A stretch of DNA of 46,691 bases from Chlorobiaceae bacterium (GCA_013334755.1 JAAXWX010000012.1:1-46691); one strand, 5' to 3'; shown: positions 16,630 through 26,575, counted from the stretch's first letter. The notes: generated from the letters alone by a model not told the origin. Numbers and translations: made by a program.

Positions 16630-17787
16630 ATGTACAGAGACAGCAGGACATCTTCTCCTTACGGCATCAGGCCCTGGATCATTGATACAACGCTGAGAGA
16701 TGGCGAACAGGCTCCTGGAGTTGTCTTCAGCAGTTCGGAAAAAATGGAAATTGCCACCCTGCTTGCTGATACCGGGGTAAACGAACTTGAAATCGGGTAC
16801 CCCGCAATCAGCACCGAGGAACGGAATACGATCAGAAAAATCGTCGCATATAAGCTGCCGGTCCGCCTGACCAGTTGGGCCAGAGCAAAATGGCAGGACA
16901 TTGAAGATGCCTGTATCTCTGGTACTGAAGCCGTTCATATCAGCTTTCCAGTTTCTGCGATGTACCTTGAGCTTATGGAAAAAGATTACGAATGGGTACA
17001 GGAACAATTGCAGGTGCTCGTGCCGAAAGCAAAAAAATATTTCAACTTTGTAAGCGTCGGGGCTCAGGACGCCACAAGGGCAGACCCTGAACAGCTGAAA
17101 AATTTTATCCTCGATGCCGAAGCATGCGGCGCAGACAGAGTCAGAATTGCCGATACCGTTGGTATCGCAACTCCAACATCATTGATTGATCTGTTGCACC
17201 GCCTGAAATCAGCAAGCCATGTGGCTCTTGAATTTCATGCCCATAATGATCTCGGCATGGCAACAGCCAATGCCTATACTGCTCTGGAAGCAGGATGCCA
17301 TGCGGTAAGCGTTTCGGTTACCGGACTTGGCGAGCGTGCAGGAAATGCTGCCCTTGAAGAGCTTGCCATTGCGCTGAAGTTATCTGGAAAGTATGAAACC
17401 AGCATTGATACAACAAAGCTATCACATCTCTGCACGGCAGTCAGCAAAGCTTCAGGAAGAAACATCGTGGATCAGAAGCCGGTTGTAGGTAAATCGGCAT
17501 TCCAGCATGAATCGGGCATTCACTGCGCAGCACTATTGAAACATCCGCTTTCCTACCAACCATTTCTTCCCGATCAGATAGGCCGTGAGAAATACGAACT
17601 GGTAATAGGAAAACACTCGGGAAGCGCATCTTTGCAACATTATTTTTCAGGCAAGGGAATCATCATAACGAGAAACGAGGCAACTCATCTTCTTGCTCTT
17701 GTCCGCACAACGGCCACTGAAAAGAAAAGAGCACTCCAGCCGGATGAACTTGAAAATATCTACAGCACAATCTTAGTCAAACACTGA
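16630..17787 (+). CDS. nifV: Homocitrate synthase NifV (385 aa)
   Basis: Condenses acetyl-CoA with 2-oxoglutarate to homocitrate, the organic ligand of the nitrogenase iron-molybdenum cofactor. It belongs to the alpha-isopropylmalate synthase/homocitrate synthase family: DTTLRDGEQAPGV with catalytic Arg and metal-binding Asp near residue 20, the metal-binding HAHNDLGMATAN, and GLGERAGNAALEE. The length of 385 and the absence of a LeuA regulatory domain are typical of NifV, and the downstream nifA neighbour supports this over LeuA or CimA. The nifA start follows the stop by 20 bases, so the two form an operon. Confidence 0.93.
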   Translation: MYRDSRTSSPYGIRPWIIDTTLRDGEQAPGVVFSSSEKMEIATLLADTGVNELEIGYPAISTEERNTIRKIVAYKLPVRLTSWARAKWQDIEDACISGTEAVHISFPVSAMYLELMEKDYEWVQEQLQVLVPKAKKYFNFVSVGAQDATRADPEQLKNFILDAEACGADRVRIADTVGIATPTSLIDLLHRLKSASHVALEFHAHNDLGMATANAYTALEAGCHAVSVSVTGLGERAGNAALEELAIALKLSGKYETSIDTTKLSHLCTAVSKASGRNIVDQKPVVGKSAFQHESGIHCAALLKHPLSYQPFLPDQIGREKYELVIGKHSGSASLQHYFSGKGIIITRNEATHLLALVRTTATEKKRALQPDELENIYSTILVKH

Positions 17788-17807
17788 TAAATCATACGCT
17801 AAGCATC

Positions 17808-19439
17808 ATGCTCATTGCCCAGGAACAGGACCATAGCAGTATAAGCCTGCTTGCTGAAGTCAGCAGGACCATAACCAACGAAGATGATATCAACAAGGTT
17901 TTACGGCTTGTTCTTTTCATCATGTCTGAGAACATGAACATGCTCAGGGGCATGATCACAATTCTTAACCGTGACAGTGGTGAAATATTTATTAACGAAT
18001 CATTTGGATTGACGGAAAAAGAAAAAGAGAGAGGGCGTTACCAGATAGGCGAAGGAGTTATCGGGCATGTGGTTAAAACCGGAAAACCGGTCATTGTGCC
18101 TTGTATTAACGATGAACCACTCTTTCTTGATCGAACCCGATCACGGACAAAAACAAAAAAAGAGACGCTTTGCTTTATCTGTATTCCCATAAAAGCCGGC
18201 ACGGAAATCATCGGCACCCTGAGCGCAGACCGTCAGCTTGAACCTGCAGCAACAGACAAACGCATTAAAACAACAAAATCCGGGGAGAAAAGCACGGATG
18301 TGCTCCAGCACTATGTTGACCAGCTCTCTATTATAGCATCCATGATCTCACAGGCCGTTCGCATCAAACAGCTTGCTCACGAGGAGAACGCAAAAAAATA
18401 TCCAGCATTAAAAATCGAAGGAAATGCTTCAATTCAGAAGCACCATACTGAAAAGCACGACGAAGAAACAATTTCAGAAGCAGAACGCCCGGCAAATATT
18501 ATCGGCAATACGAAACCAATGATCTCGCTGTATAAAATGATCGACAAGATCGCAAAAACCAGCGCAACGACGCTTATTCTGGGAGAAAGTGGTGTTGGAA
18601 AAGAACTGGTGGCAAGCGCCATTCATTATAAAAGTCACAGGAAAGAATATCCGTTCATCAAATTCAACTGTGCAGCACTGCCGGAAAGCATTGTGGAAAG
18701 CGAGCTCTTCGGACATGAAAAAGGGGCATTTACCGGAGCGTCAGCCACACGGCAAGGCAGGTTTGAACTTGCACATACCGGCACAATCTTTCTTGATGAA
18801 GTTGGTGAACTCAGCCTGACCGTGCAGGCGAAACTGCTCAGAATCATACAGGAAAAAGAGTTTGAACGGGTAGGTGGGTCAAAAACCATCAAAGTCGATG
18901 TTCGGGTAATTGCAGCAACTAACCGCAACCTTGAGGAGTTGATTCGAAATGGTCTCTTCAGGGAAGATCTCTATTATCGTCTTAATATTTTTCCCATTAC
19001 CGTGCCCCCGTTGCGAGAACGCAAAACAGATATCCTGCTGCTTGCTGATTATTTTGTAGAAAAATACAATCTGGCTAACCATAAAGGAATCAGACGAATC
19101 TCTACAACATCGATCGACATGCTTATGCGTTATCACTGGCCAGGTAACGTCCGCGAACTTCAGAACTGTATGGAAAGGGCGGTCATTCTGAGTGAAGATA
19201 ACGTTATCCACGGCTATCATCTACCGCCAACACTCCAGACTGCAGAATCGAGTGGAACGCCATATACCGGATCCCTGCAGCAGAAACTTGATGCAATAGA
19301 AAAAGAGATGATCATGGAAGCACTCAAACGCACCCAGGGAAATATGTCCCGCGCGGCAGTCCAGCTTGGGCTTTCCGACAGGATTATGGGGCTTCGAATA
19401 AAAAAGTTCAATATTGACTACAGGAAATTCCGGCCATAA
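17808..19439 (+). CDS. nifA: NifA-like sigma-54 activator (543 aa)
   Basis: Bacterial enhancer-binding protein. It has an N-terminal GAF domain (about residues 20-185), a short linker, an AAA+ ATPase domain with Walker A GESGVGKE near residue 258 and the sigma-54 contact loop GAFTGA near residue 305, Walker B TIFLDEVGEL, an arginine-finger region FREDLYYRLN, and a C-terminal Fis-type helix-turn-helix (QGNMSRAAVQLGLS). Location directly after nifV makes nitrogen-fixation control likely. The linker before the helix-turn-helix lacks the cysteine pattern of oxygen-sensitive NifA types. Start ATG at 17808 has no clear ribosome-binding site; translation may be coupled to nifV. Confidence 0.88.
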   Translation: MLIAQEQDHSSISLLAEVSRTITNEDDINKVLRLVLFIMSENMNMLRGMITILNRDSGEIFINESFGLTEKEKERGRYQIGEGVIGHVVKTGKPVIVPCINDEPLFLDRTRSRTKTKKETLCFICIPIKAGTEIIGTLSADRQLEPAATDKRIKTTKSGEKSTDVLQHYVDQLSIIASMISQAVRIKQLAHEENAKKYPALKIEGNASIQKHHTEKHDEETISEAERPANIIGNTKPMISLYKMIDKIAKTSATTLILGESGVGKELVASAIHYKSHRKEYPFIKFNCAALPESIVESELFGHEKGAFTGASATRQGRFELAHTGTIFLDEVGELSLTVQAKLLRIIQEKEFERVGGSKTIKVDVRVIAATNRNLEELIRNGLFREDLYYRLNIFPITVPPLRERKTDILLLADYFVEKYNLANHKGIRRISTTSIDMLMRYHWPGNVRELQNCMERAVILSEDNVIHGYHLPPTLQTAESSGTPYTGSLQQKLDAIEKEMIMEALKRTQGNMSRAAVQLGLSDRIMGLRIKKFNIDYRKFRP

Positions 19440-19845
19440 CGTATCTGTCACCCCACTCATAATTATTAAAAAAAGCGTTGCATATAACCTTTGCATATAT
19501 TGCTTTATTAATAAATAATGAAGTAAACTTAGTAAAATGGTATTATATTAATACGGAATGATGAAATAAGTTACGACGTAAACGCGGTATTATCGAAGGT
19601 GGAAAACCCTTAAAATGAGGGGAAAATCTGTTGATCGCAGAGGTCTTGCGGTACTTCCAGAAAATGAAGTAATACTCATTACGCTCTTACGTGATTTGAG
19701 AGATGCACAATTTTGACACCCCCAACGATCTGCAAATAAATATATAGTTGCGCTCCTGATAAATGATAGCTGCAGTTTGTCAAGTACTGCTTCAGTCTCT
19801 GTACGTAAAAAAAATTATGACGTTTGCAACGTATAAAAGAATGAT
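19440..19845. other. Intergenic region with direct and inverted repeats
   Basis: This 406-base AT-rich gap holds two TTGCATATA copies 13 bases apart (19478-19486 and 19491-19499) just after nifA, and an ACGTT-TGC-AACGT inverted repeat (19820-19832) just before the histidine kinase start. A 33-codon ATG frame at 19615-19716 lacks a good ribosome-binding site. No RNA gene or terminator was recognised. Confidence 0.4.
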
Positions 19846-21879
19846 ATGAACCCCCTTACGAATACCAGAGTCCTCGACGAACTGGTCTCGATTGACAAGG
19901 TTGAGTTCAAATCCGAATGGCAATTTGAGGACAGAAAAACAGGTGTTTTTTACAGAAACGGCGTTATCCCCAACAAACTGTTTCTCACGTTGCTTGGAGG
20001 AGATATTGAACTTGAAAGCGCAAAAAATGCCATCAAGATCCTTGGAAATATGTTCAGAAGCGGTGTACTCGAAAACTGCGAGTATATACGAATTGCCGAC
20101 TATTCAAAAGTTACCAGAGCATCGATCAACACCAGAATCCTCTATGCAAATACACTAAACCGACTCAACAGCGAATATCATTGCCATCCCTCCATTACCT
20201 ATATCTGTGGAGCTTCAATTCTACTGAAAACGATGCTTCGCCTGTTTGCTTCCTATGTAAAACAAAAACTCATCTTTGTTCCGACACTGCAAGACGCCTT
20301 CGATCTGATTAACAACCGCAATGGAACTGCATCAGCAGAGAAGTTACATCAGATTACTGTTTCATCGCAAGAAATGGATGAATTTGCTGCCGAATGCGGG
20401 CACATTCTCTTCGATGAATTTTATACTATTGATGAAACAAAAAATTTCATTTCACCCAACAACCCTCTTCACCCCCTATACACTATCATCTCGCTTCTAA
20501 ACGATGATCTCAGGGAACTAAAAAGAACAGAAAAAGAACAAAAACAAAAAATCAAAGCCACTCTTGAACATGCACGGGTGCTGAACAAAGAGCTTTCAGA
20601 TCAGAAAAAAAATATTGAAGAAAAAGAACAGATCCAGCAGATCCTGATTGAAAACCTGAAACTCGCCAGAGAAAATGCAGAAATAGCAAGTGAAGCAAAA
20701 AGCGAATTCCTTGCCAACATATCCCATGAAATCCGAACCCCCTTGCACGCCGTACTCGGCATGACGGAACTCCTTCTGTATACAGCGCTGAACAACGAAC
20801 AGAAAAACTATACCGATACGATCCTGACAAGCGCAAAACAGCTTCATCATTTGATAAACGATATTCTTGATTTCAGTAAAATCGAATCCGGACAGCTTGA
20901 CCAGGAAAAATCACTCTTTGATCTTCGTATACTCTTTGATGACATATCGTCAATACTGGCTGGAAGCGCTCTTAAAAAAAGCCTGCCTTTGACCTTTACC
21001 ATTCCATCCACCATACCGCCAGCGCTTTGGGGGAATGCTATCTATCTGCGTCAGGCACTCATCAATCTGGTACAGAATGCTATCAAGTTCACTTATAAGG
21101 GGAAAATTGTTGTCAGCGCTGAGCCAGTATCAGAAACCCCTTTTGAATTCAACTTACGCATATCGGTAAAAGACACTGGTATTGGTATACCCGAAGAAAA
21201 AAAAGAGCTGATTTTCCAGAGATTTACCCAATTGGACTCTTCAGCCACCCGGAAAGAAGGAGGAACGGGACTCGGTCTGGCAATAGCCACACAGCTTATA
21301 TCGTTTATGGGAGGATCTCTCCGGCTCAACAGCTGTGAAAATGAAGGATCTGAGTTCTGGTTTATCCTTTCGTTCAGAAAACCAAAAAAAGAGAGTGACA
21401 CAACGGAAACAAACGCCAGCATGCCGGATACAGTGCTTGCTATGCTGCCTGAAACTGCATCCGAATGTCAAAAACCGGTCGATAGTACCCCGCCAAAAAA
21501 TCCCCGTATTCTGCTTGTTGAAGACAATATTATCAACCAGCAGGTGGCCACAGCCATGCTTACCAAGCTGGCCTACACGGTGGATATTTCGGTAAATGGC
21601 CTTGAAGCCATTGAAGCCCTGAAAAAAAAGCCATATGCTTTGGTAATCATGGATTTGCAAATGCCACATATGGGAGGATTTGAGGCTACAAAAAATATTA
21701 GAAAACCGGAAACAGGTGTACTAAATCCCAATATTCCGGTTATTGCCTTGACAGCCAATGCTACGAAGGAAGACAGAGAAAATTGCCTGAAAGCAGGTAT
21801 GAATGACTTTATCACCAAACCTGTTATGATGCAGGTACTTCAGGAATTGCTGCAAAAATGGGCACCAAGATCCCAATAG
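19846..21879 (+). CDS. Cytoplasmic hybrid sensor histidine kinase (677 aa)
   Basis: No membrane segment is seen, so the sensor is soluble. Residues 1-170 form an unrecognised N-terminal domain (IRIADYSKV, NTLNRLNSEYH, FVPTLQDAFDLINNR) that resembles ligand or partner-binding modules of other cytoplasmic hybrid kinases. A charged coiled coil spans about 220-285. The dimerisation/phosphoacceptor domain has the autophosphorylated His in FLANISHEIRTPLH near residue 293. The ATPase domain carries QNAIKF, DTGIGIP and GGTGLGLAI. The C-terminal receiver domain has the phosphoacceptor Asp in LVIMDLQMP near residue 602 and the Lys in DFITKPV. No separate output domain or response regulator lies beside it, so the target is unknown. 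It converges on comEC. Confidence 0.92.
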   Translation: MNPLTNTRVLDELVSIDKVEFKSEWQFEDRKTGVFYRNGVIPNKLFLTLLGGDIELESAKNAIKILGNMFRSGVLENCEYIRIADYSKVTRASINTRILYANTLNRLNSEYHCHPSITYICGASILLKTMLRLFASYVKQKLIFVPTLQDAFDLINNRNGTASAEKLHQITVSSQEMDEFAAECGHILFDEFYTIDETKNFISPNNPLHPLYTIISLLNDDLRELKRTEKEQKQKIKATLEHARVLNKELSDQKKNIEEKEQIQQILIENLKLARENAEIASEAKSEFLANISHEIRTPLHAVLGMTELLLYTALNNEQKNYTDTILTSAKQLHHLINDILDFSKIESGQLDQEKSLFDLRILFDDISSILAGSALKKSLPLTFTIPSTIPPALWGNAIYLRQALINLVQNAIKFTYKGKIVVSAEPVSETPFEFNLRISVKDTGIGIPEEKKELIFQRFTQLDSSATRKEGGTGLGLAIATQLISFMGGSLRLNSCENEGSEFWFILSFRKPKKESDTTETNASMPDTVLAMLPETASECQKPVDSTPPKNPRILLVEDNIINQQVATAMLTKLAYTVDISVNGLEAIEALKKKPYALVIMDLQMPHMGGFEATKNIRKPETGVLNPNIPVIALTANATKEDRENCLKAGMNDFITKPVMMQVLQELLQKWAPRSQ

Positions 21880-22121
21880 TGAGAGTATCGAATCATTTCA
21901 CAAGCCACATCAAAATAACCCGATCAACTGTAAGTCTCACAGATTCAAGAGATACATAGAGGCAAACACTCCGCTGAATACCATTTTTGAAAAGACAGTT
22001 ATACCGCTCAATATTGACGTTAAGCCTTTTTTCAGAGTATGTTTTTTTATTCGAACATTCCTGCACAGCATTGAACGTTCTGATACTGAAAAGAGGCAAC
22101 AACAGAACAATGTTCTTACCT

Positions 22122-24365
22122 TCAGTACACCACAATCTGTCGGGTTTTACTTCGGGTTTCAAGCCCGGAATAACTGGCGACAAAGTTATGCATAGCGGCA
22201 AGGTGGCTTCGGGAAAGAAAGGAGCCAGGTACAAGGATGCAACGCCTTGGTCGAACATAAGTGAGCCACGACGTTATCTCCTGCCGCTGTTTCTGACCAA
22301 AACGGTAGACCCAGACGATTGCTATATCCGCCTTATAGATTTCCTCTTCTTTAAGGCGGCTTATGCCCGAAACAATGAGCAGGGAACCCTTCCTGCTCCA
22401 GAGCTTGAGTACCTTCTCCTCCAGACGGACAATAACAATAGATGACAGCGCAAGTACTGTACTGTCCTGCAACATGTGATGACTGGCGGGCACTTTTACG
22501 ATGAGAGAGTCGGGAGTATAAAACTGCACAACGGCATCCGGTGAAGTCAACCCGTACTCGTCAATCTGTTGTGCAATGCGCTTCCGGTCAGACATTGACC
22601 TTCCCGCATCAATAAGCACCGTTTCACTGCCCGATGAGAAAAGAGCAGAAAGATTCCTGCCAAGATTGACCGTCACCATATTGGGGGCAACGGGTCGGGG
22701 ATGCAGGAAAAAGAGATACCAGAACAGTACATTAGCACCAAAAAGAAAAAATACCGCAACCTTTTCCCACTGTTTTTGATAGATAAAATAAAGCAGTCCT
22801 GCAAGGATAAGATAATAGAGGCAGACCTCTGTAGCATCAGGTCTTATGGTTATGGATGCGAAAGGATACTTGCTGAAATAAAGGGCTGAATGGAGGGTGA
22901 GCTTTGCAAAGAAAAAAGAACTTGCAGCAAAAAAAGAAGCCGCATAGCCCGAAACAAGATTCAACAGCAGCATAGGCACAAGCGAGTACATCAGGAGGGT
23001 GGAACAGAGCACAACAGGAATATTGGCAAGAATGCTGATGACCGAAAAAGTTCCAAAATAGTACGCAATAATCGGCGCGACCCCGATAATGGCGGCAATA
23101 GTGACCATAACGCTGCTGAGAAAAAGATGATAACTGCTGCGAAGAAGACTGTCATCCTTCTGCTTTGAACTGATACAACGGGGATAAATCAGAAGAATGG
23201 CCAGAACGGCACCATTGGTCATTAAAAATCCCGGATTCAAAAGGTCAAATGGATCGAACAGGAGAATCAAAAAATCAGCAAGGGCAAGGGAGTTAACTGG
23301 ATAGGTTTTCCGTCCGAGTGTTTTACCGCCAATCAGCACCAGAGACATAACAGCCGCACGCTTGACCGAGGGAGAGTTTCCGGTCACATTACAATAGACA
23401 AGCAGAATGAAAGCGAAAAGCAGAAAGGAGGCCCAGCGACCCGGCATAGTAACCTTGAAGCGTTGAAGGCAAATATGAATGACAAAGGCAAGCAGACCTA
23501 CGTTCAGCCCCGAAACAGCAAGAATATGCGCTGTACCCGTCAGTTTAAAGGCTTCAAACACCTCCTCCGACATGCTCTCCTTTTCTCCTGTAAGCACCCC
23601 TGCAGAGAGTTTTCGTTCTTCCCCATCGGGCAAAAGCTCTTCAAGGCTTTTCATGATAAACTCGTGGACTGGCTGGACAATGAATCGCTCGAAACCATTA
23701 AGTCTTGGCTTTCCTTCATGCTGCACCTGCCAGGGACCTGCACAGTAAAGCTGTACTGAAAGCTGTTTCATACGGCCAGCGTTGCGGGGATCGAACTCAC
23801 CCCGGTTGGCCGCTTCAGGAATTAGATCAAGCTGCCCCTTGACCCAAACCATATCACCATACCCGATCCTGACATCCGGCCGCCCAGCACTGCGCATAAA
23901 AACCTTTGCCCGATCCCGGAGTTTTACACTCCGACCGCTTTCAAACACATCCTCAACCTCCATAATCCAGCCAACTCCCGTTTTAGAGAACTTGGGCCGA
24001 TCATCAACTCTCCCGTAAAGCAGCACTTTTTTACCGCTGAAACGTAAAAGCCCGTCACGAGGCACATAATGGAGCTGGTAGTCACTGTAGGCGGCAAAAC
24101 AGAAAAACACAAAAAAAGCATAGCCTATCGCACTAAAAAAGTGCGGAAATGGAGCAGGGGCTGTCAGCTTTTCGTAGAGAATTCCTGCAAGCAGGGTAAC
24201 AAGAGCTATAACACAACAGAGCAGCCACACCTCTACCGTAAAGGAAAGGTTTACCCCTGCAAGAATCCCTGAAATAGTGATGCAGAGCAGTCGAACTGCC
24301 GGCAAAGGGGCCAGTGAAAACAGCACAGAATGCCGCAGCTCCTTTATTTTTTTTACGTTAGGCAA
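22122..24365 (-). CDS. comEC: ComEC/Rec2 family DNA-uptake channel protein (747 aa)
   Basis: Polytopic inner-membrane protein expected to pass single-stranded DNA into the cytoplasm during transformation. The N-terminus has membrane helices and the DUF4131 region (KKVLLYGRVDDRP), the central Competence domain carries GTAHILAVSGLNVGLLAF and many helices to about residue 540, and the C-terminal part (VTVNLGRNLSALFSSG, VLIDAGRS) is a metallo-beta-lactamase-like domain. The latter lacks the metal-binding HxHxDH string and looks shortened, so nuclease activity is doubtful. It lies back to back with metF, whose start is 57 bases away. No other competence gene is in the window. Confidence 0.88.
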   Translation of the reverse strand: MPNVKKIKELRHSVLFSLAPLPAVRLLCITISGILAGVNLSFTVEVWLLCCVIALVTLLAGILYEKLTAPAPFPHFFSAIGYAFFVFFCFAAYSDYQLHYVPRDGLLRFSGKKVLLYGRVDDRPKFSKTGVGWIMEVEDVFESGRSVKLRDRAKVFMRSAGRPDVRIGYGDMVWVKGQLDLIPEAANRGEFDPRNAGRMKQLSVQLYCAGPWQVQHEGKPRLNGFERFIVQPVHEFIMKSLEELLPDGEERKLSAGVLTGEKESMSEEVFEAFKLTGTAHILAVSGLNVGLLAFVIHICLQRFKVTMPGRWASFLLFAFILLVYCNVTGNSPSVKRAAVMSLVLIGGKTLGRKTYPVNSLALADFLILLFDPFDLLNPGFLMTNGAVLAILLIYPRCISSKQKDDSLLRSSYHLFLSSVMVTIAAIIGVAPIIAYYFGTFSVISILANIPVVLCSTLLMYSLVPMLLLNLVSGYAASFFAASSFFFAKLTLHSALYFSKYPFASITIRPDATEVCLYYLILAGLLYFIYQKQWEKVAVFFLFGANVLFWYLFFLHPRPVAPNMVTVNLGRNLSALFSSGSETVLIDAGRSMSDRKRIAQQIDEYGLTSPDAVVQFYTPDSLIVKVPASHHMLQDSTVLALSSIVIVRLEEKVLKLWSRKGSLLIVSGISRLKEEEIYKADIAIVWVYRFGQKQRQEITSWLTYVRPRRCILVPGSFLSRSHLAAMHNFVASYSGLETRSKTRQIVVY

Positions 24366-24422
24366 ATCATTGTTTTTGTATATTCTCTTCTTTATCCAAG
24401 CCGTCTAACCATTACAGCCTGC

Positions 24423-25292
24423 ATGCTTGTCAAAGAAATACTGAACTCTGCCGCTAAACCTGTCTTCAGTTTTGAGTTCTTTCCCCCCAAAAAAGATGAA
24501 GAGTGGGAAACATTGTTTGAAACCATAGCAGCACTATCGCCTCTCAACCCATCCTATGTCAGTGTCACTTATGGAGCTGGAGGATCGACCCGCTCAAGAA
24601 CCCATAGCCTGGTGACAAAGATTCAGAAAGAGACCGGGCTGACCGTCGTATCGCATCTCACCTGCATCTGTTCCGACAAAATGGAAACCGGAGCCATTCT
24701 CCAGAACTACCGCGATCACGGTATCAAAAACGTCCTTGCCCTGAGAGGTGACAAACCAGCAGGATCAACATCTCTGGCAGATGCAATCAAAGATTTTCCC
24801 TATGCCATAGACCTTGTCCGTTTCATAAAAAAAGAGTATCCGGATTTTGGTATCGGCGTAGCAGGCTTTCCTGAAGGACACCCTGAAACTCCAAACCGGC
24901 TTAAAGAGATTGAATACCTGAAGGCAAAAGTCGATGCCGGCGCAGACTATATTGTCACACAGCTCTTTTTCGACAACCGGGATTACTTCGACTTCGTCGA
25001 ACGTTGTGCTCTTGGAGGCATTACTATACCCATCATTCCCGGAATCATGCCCATCACCACACGAAAAGGAATGATCAGAATGTCGGAACTGGCTCTTGGC
25101 GCAAGAATACCCTCCCCGCTCCTGAAAAAAATCCTTGCCGCTGAAAACGACGATGAAGTCGCCTCAATCGGTATCGATTGGGCTACAAAACAGGTGCAGG
25201 AGCTCATCGACCATCATACCAAGGGAATCCATTTCTATACCCTCAACATGGCCGATGCAACTCTTAAAATCTTCAATAACATCCACCAGTAA
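24423..25292 (+). CDS. metF: 5,10-methylenetetrahydrofolate reductase (289 aa)
   Basis: FAD enzyme that reduces 5,10-methylene-tetrahydrofolate to 5-methyl-tetrahydrofolate for methionine synthesis. The TIM-barrel motifs are clear: FSFEFFPPKKDEEW with the catalytic Glu, VSVTYGAGGSTR, LTCICSDK, NVLALRGDKP, VAGFPEGHPE, and DYIVTQLFFDN. The ATG at 24423 begins 15 residues before the catalytic strand, as in known MetF; the open frame extends upstream to 24330, but that part is hydrophobic and overlaps comEC on the other strand. It converges on lysA with 26 bases between stops. Confidence 0.95.
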   Translation: MLVKEILNSAAKPVFSFEFFPPKKDEEWETLFETIAALSPLNPSYVSVTYGAGGSTRSRTHSLVTKIQKETGLTVVSHLTCICSDKMETGAILQNYRDHGIKNVLALRGDKPAGSTSLADAIKDFPYAIDLVRFIKKEYPDFGIGVAGFPEGHPETPNRLKEIEYLKAKVDAGADYIVTQLFFDNRDYFDFVERCALGGITIPIIPGIMPITTRKGMIRMSELALGARIPSPLLKKILAAENDDEVASIGIDWATKQVQELIDHHTKGIHFYTLNMADATLKIFNNIHQ

Positions 25293-25318
25293 ACTTTTTA
25301 CATCATTCGGCACCCACG

Positions 25319-26575
25319 TTAACAGGATAACTCATTCTGTATAAGCTGCTCCAGTGTTTCACGTTTACGGACAAGCTTGACCTGGCTTCCGTTCACCAGT
25401 ACCTCCGCAGGACGCAGCCTGCCATTGTAATTGCTTCCCATAACAGCAGCATAGGCTCCCGCTGACATAACCGCAAGCAGTTCGCCCTCTTCCGCCGCAC
25501 TAATCTCCCTCTGGCGAGCAAAAAAATCACTCGACTCACAAACAGGGCCGACAACATCCGCCATAACCGTTTCATCATGAAAGGTCACAGCCTGAATTTC
25601 ATGATGCGACTGGTAGAGTGCGGGACGGATCAGTTCAGTCATCCCTGCATCAACAACAAAAAACTGTTTGCCGGTATGATTACTCTTTTTGTAGAGAATT
25701 CTGGTCAAAAGTATAGATGCGTTGGCAACCAGGTAGCGACCCGGCTCAAAAATCACTTTTACTCCAAATGGCTGGAGCATTGGAATAAGCTTCTCCGCAA
25801 AATGTTCAATAGGTGTTGCCGGTTTCAGTGGATCGTAAGTTACCGGAAAACCTCCACCGATATCAAGAAACTCAATTGAAAAGCCGAGCTCTTTCGATGC
25901 TTCGAAAAGCGCGAGCAGTTTTACTGTTGCAGCCACAAAATATTCCGGATCGAAAATCTGTGATCCGATATGCATATCAAGGCCTACAAGCCTGATGTTC
26001 GGCAAGCGGGAAAGAAGGGAAAATACCACCGGAAGCTCAGCTTCATCGATGCCGAATTTCTCCTTGCTGTCGCCAGTTGTAATATAGGGATGAGTTTCAG
26101 CTGTCACATTCGGATTGATCCTGATCGCAACAGAAGCTGTTTTGCCAAGCTCTCCGGCAATCCGGTCGATGGCCCGGAGTTCCGACAGAGACTCGGCTTT
26201 AAGCATGAGCACTCCACTTTCAAGGGCATAGGAAATTTCTTCAGCGTTCTTGCCGACACCGGCAAAAATGATTTTTTCCGGAGAAACACCTGCCTGGAGT
26301 GCCCGATAAAGCTCCCCACCGGAGTTGACATCGCATCCACAACCAAGTTCTGCAAGCGTACGAATAACACTGAGATTATAGTTAGCCTTGACTGAATAGC
26401 AGGTGAAATGGGAAAGTGCTTTAAAAGCATCCTCGAAAGTCTGATAGCTCTCAATCAGGCTTCTGGCAGAGGTAACAAAAAGAGGTGTTCCGTAAATGCC
26501 GGCAAGCTCTTCAAGCCTGACATCATCGCAACTGAGGTCTGTACCGGTATAATGAAAATAGTTAGAGTCAAGCAC
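25319..26575 (-). CDS. lysA: Diaminopimelate decarboxylase (418 aa)
   Basis: PLP enzyme of the alanine racemase fold that makes lysine from meso-diaminopimelate. The PLP lysine is in CYSVKANYNL near residue 60. Other motifs are GCDVNSGGEL, DMHIGSQI, DIGGGFPV, EPGRYLVANA, CESSDFFA with the catalytic Cys, and AGAYAAVMGSNYNGR. Length is normal. The start is a GTG; a weak AAAAGG lies upstream of it. The 148-base gap to rpmG on the other strand must hold divergent promoters. Confidence 0.95.
   Translation of the reverse strand: MLDSNYFHYTGTDLSCDDVRLEELAGIYGTPLFVTSARSLIESYQTFEDAFKALSHFTCYSVKANYNLSVIRTLAELGCGCDVNSGGELYRALQAGVSPEKIIFAGVGKNAEEISYALESGVLMLKAESLSELRAIDRIAGELGKTASVAIRINPNVTAETHPYITTGDSKEKFGIDEAELPVVFSLLSRLPNIRLVGLDMHIGSQIFDPEYFVAATVKLLALFEASKELGFSIEFLDIGGGFPVTYDPLKPATPIEHFAEKLIPMLQPFGVKVIFEPGRYLVANASILLTRILYKKSNHTGKQFFVVDAGMTELIRPALYQSHHEIQAVTFHDETVMADVVGPVCESSDFFARQREISAAEEGELLAVMSAGAYAAVMGSNYNGRLRPAEVLVNGSQVKLVRKRETLEQLIQNELSC

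Noticed and set aside
19615-19716. 33-codon ORF between nifA and the hybrid kinase
   Set aside because: The nearest AAGGTGG lies too far upstream of the ATG and no conserved feature is seen.
24330-24422. N-terminal extension of metF
   Set aside because: The added residues are hydrophobic shadow of the comEC 5' region; homology to MetF starts just after the ATG at 24423.
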